Positions 39,023 to 44,611 of a stretch of DNA of 44,611 nt are shown here, one piece after another; within the stretch, counting starts at the first letter, position 1, and every line of letters starts with the position of its first letter. The notes beneath the pieces are model-generated. The model did no database searches and was not told the DNA's origin. It saw only the letters and a list, made by a program, of their open reading frames with translations. Source of the DNA: Actinomycetota bacterium (GTDB lineage: Bacteria > Actinomycetota > Acidimicrobiia > IMCC26256 > PALSA-610). Made by a program: the position numbers and the translations under genes. The stretch lies in contig SXHN01000073.1 of the NCBI GenBank assembly GCA_005773635.1, positions 1-44,611 of the forward strand. Direction: 5' to 3'.

Positions 39023-40993
39023 GTGACTGACGAACCGCTGTGGACTCCAAGCCATGATCGGGTTGCGGCCGCGAATCTGACGGGTTTCGGTGCTCGGTTA
39101 GGTGCATCGAACTTCGCAGAACTGCACGAGATCTCGACGCAGCAACCGGATACGTTTTGGAGTGCGGTGTGGGATGATTCGGGCGTCATTGGCGACCGCG
39201 GTGCGCGTGCACTGGACCGAAACGACGGCACGATGCGTGGCGCCAGGTTCTTTCCCGATGCCCGCTTGAACTTCGCTGAGAATCTGATGCGGTCTTCCAA
39301 TGAGGACATCGCGATCGTCTCTACCGATGAAACGTCGCAAACGAGAACGATGACTCGAGCACGGCTCCACACGCTTGTCGGACAAATTGTCGAAGCCATG
39401 CGACGCGAGCGCGTGCAGCCAGGGGATCGTGTAGCGGCTTGGATGGCCAACATTCCCGAGACCGTCGCCATCATGCTGGCTGCGTCCAGCATTGGTGCGG
39501 TGTTCAGCTCGACCTCACCAGATTTCGGCGTAGCGGGGGTCGTCGATCGATTCGGCCAAATTGAGCCTGTGCTGTTGTTTGCTGTGGACGGTTATCACTA
39601 CGGCGGGAAACGCCATGAGTGTCTGAACCGCTTGCGCGAAGTCAGCTCTCAGCTCGCGACGGTGCGCCGCGTGGTGGTAGTTCGCAACCTCAATGAAGGA
39701 GCGTTACCGGAGAACGCGGTCGAGTTCAACGATTGGCTGGGCGCCGATCCTGCCGTGGGCGCGCCGACTGCGAGGCCGACGTTCGTGCCGTTGCCGTTTG
39801 ATCATCCTTTGGCGATTCTGTACAGCAGTGGCACGACCGGACCCCCGAAGTGCATCGTGCACCGCGCCGGCGGATTGCTGTTGAAGCATCTCGCGGAACA
39901 GCGTTTGCAGTGCGATGTGAGGCCCGGCGATCGTGTCTTTTACTTCACGACATGTGGCTGGATGATGTGGAACTGGTTGGTGAGTGCGCTGGCCAGCGAC
40001 GCGACGATTGTGTTGTTTGATGGGTCGCCATTTCATCGGTCGCCCAACGCGCTGTTCGATCTCGTCGATGAGCACAAGATCACCCACTTCGGTATCAGCG
40101 CGAAGTTCATCGACTCATTACGCAACGAAAGTGTCGCTCCGAACACGACACACGATCTGGGCAGTATCCGCGCCCTGTGTTCGACAGGATCGCCCTTGGT
40201 CGCTGAAGGGTTTGATTACATTTACGACCACATCGCCGTCCAACCCGATCGCGACCTCCACGTGGCTTCAATCAGTGGCGGAACAGATTTGTGTGGGTGT
40301 TTACTGATGGGCGACCCAACCCGACCCGTGTTTCGCGGTGAAATCCAGGGCCCGGCGCTCGGGATCGCTTCGGCGGTATGGGACGACGACGCGCTGCCTG
40401 TGGTCAGCGGCGAAACCGGAGAGCTCGTATGCACCGTCGCGTTTCCGAGCATGCCCTTAGGGTTTTGGAACGATCCTGACGGATCGAAGTATCGAAGCGC
40501 GTACTTTGACCGGTATGTGGAACAGGGGGCTGATGTTTGGGCCCACGGTGATTTTGTGGCGGAAACCGAACACGGTGGTTATGTGATCTATGGCCGGTCC
40601 GATGCGACCCTCAATCCCGGTGGGGTCAGGATAGGGACCGCCGAGTTGTACCGCCAGGTGGAGGCACTCGACGAGGTCACCGAGGCGTTGGCGATCGGGC
40701 AGCCGTGGGGCGGAGATGTACGGATCGTGCTGTTTGTGAGGCTTGCAATACCAAAACCGCTGTCGGATGAGTTGCAAGCCAAGATTCGCGGCTGGGTTCG
40801 GTCACAGTGTTCGCCTCGTCATGTTCCGGCGGTCATTGTGGCCGTCGACGACCTCCCCCGAACCAGATCGGGCAAGTTGGCCGAGCTTGCCGTTGCTGAC
40901 GTCGTGGCTGGTCGGGTCGTTCGCAACCGTGAGTCGCTGGCAAATCCAGAGGCACTCGACGGGTTCATCAACCGGGTTGAATTACAAACCTGA
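39023..40993 (+). CDS. Acetoacetyl-CoA synthetase
   Basis: An adenylate-forming enzyme of 656 residues, the usual length for AacS. It activates acetoacetate (or a related 3-oxo acid) with ATP and CoA. LYSSGTTGPPKCIVHRAGG is the P-loop, FFPDARLNFAENLMR near residue 75 is characteristic of AacS, and TTCGWMMWNWLVSAL and SISGGTDLCGCLLMGDPTRPV are substrate-site blocks. GRSDATLNPGGVRIGTAELYR is the hinge and RTRSGKLAELAV carries the catalytic Lys. It has a GTG start with a leaderless-type promoter. No other ketone-body genes adjoin it. Confidence 0.9.
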   Translation: MTDEPLWTPSHDRVAAANLTGFGARLGASNFAELHEISTQQPDTFWSAVWDDSGVIGDRGARALDRNDGTMRGARFFPDARLNFAENLMRSSNEDIAIVSTDETSQTRTMTRARLHTLVGQIVEAMRRERVQPGDRVAAWMANIPETVAIMLAASSIGAVFSSTSPDFGVAGVVDRFGQIEPVLLFAVDGYHYGGKRHECLNRLREVSSQLATVRRVVVVRNLNEGALPENAVEFNDWLGADPAVGAPTARPTFVPLPFDHPLAILYSSGTTGPPKCIVHRAGGLLLKHLAEQRLQCDVRPGDRVFYFTTCGWMMWNWLVSALASDATIVLFDGSPFHRSPNALFDLVDEHKITHFGISAKFIDSLRNESVAPNTTHDLGSIRALCSTGSPLVAEGFDYIYDHIAVQPDRDLHVASISGGTDLCGCLLMGDPTRPVFRGEIQGPALGIASAVWDDDALPVVSGETGELVCTVAFPSMPLGFWNDPDGSKYRSAYFDRYVEQGADVWAHGDFVAETEHGGYVIYGRSDATLNPGGVRIGTAELYRQVEALDEVTEALAIGQPWGGDVRIVLFVRLAIPKPLSDELQAKIRGWVRSQCSPRHVPAVIVAVDDLPRTRSGKLAELAVADVVAGRVVRNRESLANPEALDGFINRVELQT

Positions 40994-41267
40994 AGCTTTG
41001 CTGAACCAAGGACGCGCCAATCCTGTGCCCAACAGCTCAATTCGAGGGACAAAAAGGACGATCTTTGTAACTCTGTGGAAAATCTTCACCCTTTCGCCTC
41101 GACTTTTACCCCCGAAATCTGGGACAATCTCGGCTTCAGAGGGAATTCCCTGCAAAGTGCCGCCGTTCCTGTCATGCTCTACGCATTCAGAACCGGAACT
41201 GCGCCGGGCTCAACTCGAAACTCAAGCAATGACCTGGCCGCCCCGGCCGGGCGCATAAAAGGAAACT
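40994..41267 (+). other. Leader region of the sigma factor gene
   Basis: A 274-base gap with no credible reading frame. It ends with AAAAGGAAAC as ribosome binding site and contains a GC-rich inverted repeat (GGCC...GGCC around 41233). I found no confident -10 box; the promoter of the sigma gene is presumably here. Confidence 0.4.
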
Positions 41268-42206
41268 GTGGCTGACGACCGTCTCGACCGAAGTGAAGAC
41301 CAAGATCTTGTCAGGTTGTACCTGCAAGACATCGGCAGGTATGACCTGCTGACCAAAGACGACGAGGTTCGCCTCGCGCAGCGCATTGATGGAGGTAAAG
41401 AAGCCGTCGAAGCGCTGGCAAATAATCCTAAAGTCACACCAGCTGAGAAGCGCAAATTGCGCCGTCAGTTGCGCGACGGAGAAGACGCCAAACGGGAGTT
41501 CGTCAACGCGAACTTGCGGCTCGTGGTGTCGATCGCAAAGAAGTACCAGGCCAGCGGCTTGCCGTTGCTGGATCTCATCCAAGAGGGCAACCTCGGGTTG
41601 ATTCACGCCGTCGAGAAATTCGATTGGCGAAAGGGCTTCAAATTCTCTACCTACGCCACATGGTGGATCCGTCAGGCCTTGCAACGCGGTATTGCAAACT
41701 CGTCGCGCGTGATCCGTCTCCCAGTGCACGCTGGCGACACGTTGGCTCGGGTGATGAAGGTGCGAGCGCAGCTTGAAAGCGAGTTGGGTCGCACTCCGAC
41801 GATTGCAGAAGTTGCAGCCGAAGCTGGCCTGCCACTTGAAAAGGTTGTTGAAGTGCATAGCTACGCGAGCGACCCCGTGTCGCTTGATGAGCCATTGCGC
41901 GACGATGGCGACGCCGAGCGTGGCGACTTTGTGGCCGACGCGAGTGCCACGTCTCCGTTCGAGGCCGCCGCGACTGCGTTGTTGCCTCGCGAAGTTGAGC
42001 GGATTCTCAGTGTGCTCGACGAGCGTGAACGTACGATCCTGCGGTTGCGCTTCGGTCTTGACGGCCAGGAGCGTTCGCTCGAAGAAATCGCGGAGCACTT
42101 CGGTCTCACTCGAGAGCGGATCCGTCAGCTCGAAGCCCGTGCGTTGTCGAAGCTTCGCCACCCGGCGAGCGACGTCGGTGCCCGCGCGCTGCTCGAAGCT
42201 GTCTAG
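41268..42206 (+). CDS. RpoD/SigA-family RNA polymerase sigma factor
   Basis: A sigma-70 protein of 312 residues lacking region 1.1. Region 1.2 is DLVRLYLQDIGRYDLLTKDDE. Region 2 is REFVNANLRLVVSIAKKY through DLIQEGNLGLIHAVEKFDWRKG and FSTYATWWIRQALQR, which includes the -10 recognition helix. Region 3 includes RLPVHAGDTLARV. Region 4 ends in LEEIAEHFGLTRERIRQLEARAL, the -35 helix. Compared with most principal factors the non-conserved stretch between regions 1.2 and 2.1 is short (PKVTPAEKRKLRRQLRDG). The length is like group 2 (SigB/Hrd) or short principal factors. Which of these it is needs the rest of the genome. Confidence 0.9.
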   Translation: MADDRLDRSEDQDLVRLYLQDIGRYDLLTKDDEVRLAQRIDGGKEAVEALANNPKVTPAEKRKLRRQLRDGEDAKREFVNANLRLVVSIAKKYQASGLPLLDLIQEGNLGLIHAVEKFDWRKGFKFSTYATWWIRQALQRGIANSSRVIRLPVHAGDTLARVMKVRAQLESELGRTPTIAEVAAEAGLPLEKVVEVHSYASDPVSLDEPLRDDGDAERGDFVADASATSPFEAAATALLPREVERILSVLDERERTILRLRFGLDGQERSLEEIAEHFGLTRERIRQLEARALSKLRHPASDVGARALLEAV

Positions 42207-42227
42207 AACACTGCCAGCAAGTTTCGG

Positions 42228-42260
42228 CGAAGGGGGCGCTCCATTGGAGCGCCCCCTTCG
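42228..42260. terminator. Strong bidirectional terminator
   Basis: A perfect 15-bp stem, CGAAGGGGGCGCTCC, with an ATT loop. It lies between the convergent ends of the sigma factor and beta-galactosidase genes, 21 and 6 bases from their stops. Confidence 0.88.
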
Positions 42261-42266
42261 TCGCGC

Positions 42267-44611
42267 TCACGTCGATGAGAGCGACCACGACCAGCGATAG
42301 GTGCCGGGTTTGATTTTGTAGCGATCGAGCGTGTCGGGGCCGCAGCTTGCGGTGCCGAGACCTCGGTGCCTGTGGTCTATGTGTACCGTCGTGGTGGCGT
42401 TTGCGGCGAGTTCGACATCGTGCAGCGCCGCGGTGAGTTGTTCGGGCGTGTGATGCAGCGCCGAAAACATGAACGGCGTCGGTGCATCGATACGGAGTCG
42501 AACACGACTGTCGGAGTTGGTCAACGTCGCCCATCTGGTGTTGGTGTGAAGTCCGTGTTCTTGGGGCATCACGTACGGAACGTACTGATCAGACACCGTC
42601 GAAACATGCTGGGCCACCAGTGCACTTCGGTTTCGATCTGGATAGCACTCGTGCGGCCCGTCGCCATACCACTGCAACATTTCAAAGCCTGGTGCAAGAT
42701 CGAATGTCGTTCCGAGGCGCGGGATATCACCAAAACGGTCAGGAATGGTGACGGTATGGTCGAACTTCAATGCGCCATTGTCTGCAACGGTGATTCGCTG
42801 AGTGTGTAACACTTTGGTTTCGGCATCCGCGCCGACGATTTCGTGGGTGGAATGCAGCACGAATGTTGATCCGCGTCGCGTCACCCGAGCGGATTTGCAG
42901 GTTGAGGTTAAATCTTCGAGCCCCCACCCACGCCAGCGACCGAACGGCGTGAGCGCGCCGAGGGACAACTTCAATCCGTCGTTGTCGACCGGTGCTCGCC
43001 AGAGCGCTAGTCGTGGGGCGGTTGTAAGTATCGGCTGCTCCTTGTGGGTGACCCCAATCAACGCGCCGCAGTCTCGGTTGAATGAAACGGCAATTGACTG
43101 AGCGGTGATAGTGGTTACTGAGCCATTGTCGTGGCGAGCAGGCACCGCGATTGCGCGGTCGCGCGCGGGCGGTGATTTGGCTTGATTGCGAGAGCCGCGA
43201 TCAAGAATCACTTGGTCGTGGCCAACTTCGAAATCGCGGTCGCACCACGACATCGCTCGTGCGGCCACATATGTGAATGTGGCGATGGTTTCTCCGGATG
43301 GGAGCGACGACCAGTTCACCGGCAAATCGATGCTCGCCGTTGCCCGAGGTTCTATCGCTGCGCACTTGAGGGTGCCCGTCGCTTTCGATACCCCGTCGAC
43401 TGTGATCTGATAGCGAATCTTTAACCAAGACGAAGTGGTAAAGAACAGTCGGTTTGTGATGCGCACTTTGGAGTGGCGCGGGCCGACTATTTCTGTCGAC
43501 AGCGGGCGGGCGAGAAATTTGTGTTCCCACATGGCAGGTTTGGGTAAGCGGTCGGGCCAGACCAGGCCGTCGCAGACGAAGTTCGCGTCGTGGCGTCGCT
43601 CGCCGAAGTCGCCGCCGTACGCCCAGCGCCAACGATCGGTGATGACTCCAGTGGTTGGCACCGGTACGCCGTCGTTGTCCAGATATTGACGCAAGCCGTG
43701 ATCCCAGAATTCCCAGATGAATCCGCCTTGCAAACCGTGGTTGTTGTGAAACGCGTCGAAGTACTCGCCGAGACAGCCATTGCTGTTGCCCATCGCGTGT
43801 GAATACTCACACAAAATTATGGGTCGGTCTGCCGTGCGGGCCGCGTGTTCGATCGCCCAAATTTCAGGATACATCGGGCAAAGTACGTCTGTGGCCGCGT
43901 GGCCGGCGTTCCAGTCCATCATGATCGCACCCTCATAGTGCAGCGGCCGCGACGGGTCGTAGTGACGAATCCACCCGGCAAGCGCGTCGTGGTGTGCGCC
44001 GTAGCCGGCTTCGTTGCCGAGTGACCACATGATGATTGACGGATGGTGCTTGTCTCGTTGCACCATTCGGCGGCCTCGTTGCAATACTGCTTCGAGATAC
44101 CGACCGTCGTGGCAGAGTGAAAAATTCAGCGCATGGCTTTCGACATTGGCTTCGTCGATTACCAGCATGCCCAACTCATCGCAGAGATCCAAGAGCACCG
44201 GATCATTGGGGGAGTGTGCGGTGCGCACGGCGTTGAATCCAAACTGTTTCATCAACACAAGATCGGCGCGGATCTGCGCGGCAGTGACGACGCGCCCAGT
44301 GTGTTGATCGAAATCATGGCGATTGACGCCGTAGATCAGCACCGGAGCTCCATTGACCAGTAGCTCCTTGCCGCGAATTTCGACACGACGAAAACCAACA
44401 CGTAGAGCGCTGACTTCTCTCGTAACGCCTTGAGGGTCTATCAGCGTCACGACAACCCGGTAAAGGTTTGGGCTCTCATGTGACCACGACGCGACCGCCT
44501 TGAGCTCTTGATGCAGCAACACATGATGACCTTCGAAGCTGTAAGGCACCGCTTCGTGGGGCACGACCGCCCGCATCTCGGTTCCGATTGCTTTGCCTGC
44601 GAGTGTGTGCA
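42267..44611 (-). CDS. Beta-galactosidase, glycoside hydrolase family 2 (5' end outside window)
   Basis: At least 781 residues of a LacZ-like enzyme; the frame stays open to the right edge, so the N-terminal sugar-binding domain is cut. LLVNGAPVLIYGVNRHDFD begins the TIM barrel. WSLGNEAGYG contains the acid/base Glu and ILCEYSHAMGNSNG the nucleophile Glu. GGFIWEFWDHGLRQ is the conserved barrel end. The C-terminal beta-galactosidase small-chain domain follows (WYGDGPHECYPDRN, HTNTRWATL). It hydrolyses terminal beta-galactosides. No sugar transporter or regulator is visible on this side. Confidence 0.9.
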   Translation of the reverse strand, partial: HTLAGKAIGTEMRAVVPHEAVPYSFEGHHVLLHQELKAVASWSHESPNLYRVVVTLIDPQGVTREVSALRVGFRRVEIRGKELLVNGAPVLIYGVNRHDFDQHTGRVVTAAQIRADLVLMKQFGFNAVRTAHSPNDPVLLDLCDELGMLVIDEANVESHALNFSLCHDGRYLEAVLQRGRRMVQRDKHHPSIIMWSLGNEAGYGAHHDALAGWIRHYDPSRPLHYEGAIMMDWNAGHAATDVLCPMYPEIWAIEHAARTADRPIILCEYSHAMGNSNGCLGEYFDAFHNNHGLQGGFIWEFWDHGLRQYLDNDGVPVPTTGVITDRWRWAYGGDFGERRHDANFVCDGLVWPDRLPKPAMWEHKFLARPLSTEIVGPRHSKVRITNRLFFTTSSWLKIRYQITVDGVSKATGTLKCAAIEPRATASIDLPVNWSSLPSGETIATFTYVAARAMSWCDRDFEVGHDQVILDRGSRNQAKSPPARDRAIAVPARHDNGSVTTITAQSIAVSFNRDCGALIGVTHKEQPILTTAPRLALWRAPVDNDGLKLSLGALTPFGRWRGWGLEDLTSTCKSARVTRRGSTFVLHSTHEIVGADAETKVLHTQRITVADNGALKFDHTVTIPDRFGDIPRLGTTFDLAPGFEMLQWYGDGPHECYPDRNRSALVAQHVSTVSDQYVPYVMPQEHGLHTNTRWATLTNSDSRVRLRIDAPTPFMFSALHHTPEQLTAALHDVELAANATTTVHIDHRHRGLGTASCGPDTLDRYKIKPGTYRWSWSLSST

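Noticed and set aside
42281-42297. Possible seventh repeat unit (GACCACGACC near the beta-galactosidase end)
   Set aside because: Only a few bases of the outer arm match and it lies within the coding sequence; the inner arms are missing.

Overview
The window looks like a chromosomal segment from a moderately high-GC actinobacterium, most likely of the Acidimicrobiia type (inference). The evidence is F420-type LLM flavin enzymes, abundant acyl-CoA genes, strong GC hairpins without U-tracts, and many start codons placed 6-8 bases after a TAnnnT -10 box, which implies leaderless mRNAs. I see no rRNA, CRISPR array, insertion sequence or phage gene.

Layout. 1-4241: tRNA-Lys, tRNA-His and tRNA-Arg (all minus) among a TesB thioesterase, a YfcH-like epimerase, a degenerate nucleoside-hydrolase-like protein and a secreted LpqC-like esterase. 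4298-8384: acyl-CoA carboxyltransferase (minus) divergent from an LLM oxidoreductase, enoyl-CoA hydratase and nitroreductase operon. 8402-9760: a lone AbiEi-like/nuclease-like gene between two pairs of palindromic repeats. 9765-11482: an amidohydrolase and a small membrane protein.

11542-32534 is the main discovery: a purine/urate-type catabolic island built as two divergent operons. The minus operon (20834 down to 11542) encodes an M20 carbamoylase, an N-carbamoyl-D-amino-acid hydrolase, an XdhD-type molybdo-iron-sulfur fusion, an SsnA-like aminohydrolase, an LLM flavin enzyme, a diaminopropionate ammonia-lyase (YgeX/DpaL) and a D-hydantoinase (HyuA). The plus side encodes a small thiamine-binding-like protein, a compact YheO-type regulator, a three-subunit xanthine dehydrogenase, an 8-oxoguanine-deaminase-like enzyme, a BMP-type nucleoside ABC importer, a phosphoribosyltransferase and a SnoaL-like protein. 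The gene set mirrors the E. coli ygeX/ygeY/hyuA/ssnA/xdhD uric-acid cluster. Carbamoyl hydrolases stand where E. coli has YgeW and carbamate kinase, and an F420/flavin enzyme is added. Three copies of a palindrome, consensus nTTkACA-N3-TGTyAAG, lie in the divergent promoter, before the FAD subunit and before the importer, suggesting one local regulon. Proposed logic: purine nucleosides or bases are imported, bases are oxidised or deaminated to urate, and urate is opened and broken down to carbamoyl- or diaminopropionate-type intermediates, pyruvate and ammonia.

32590-44611: an RDD membrane protein, a hypothetical protein, a heterodimeric ABC exporter pair, a third palindromic repeat pair, a CrtC/AttH-like protein divergent from acetoacetyl-CoA synthetase, an RpoD-family sigma factor with a strong bidirectional terminator, and a GH2 beta-galactosidase running off the right edge.
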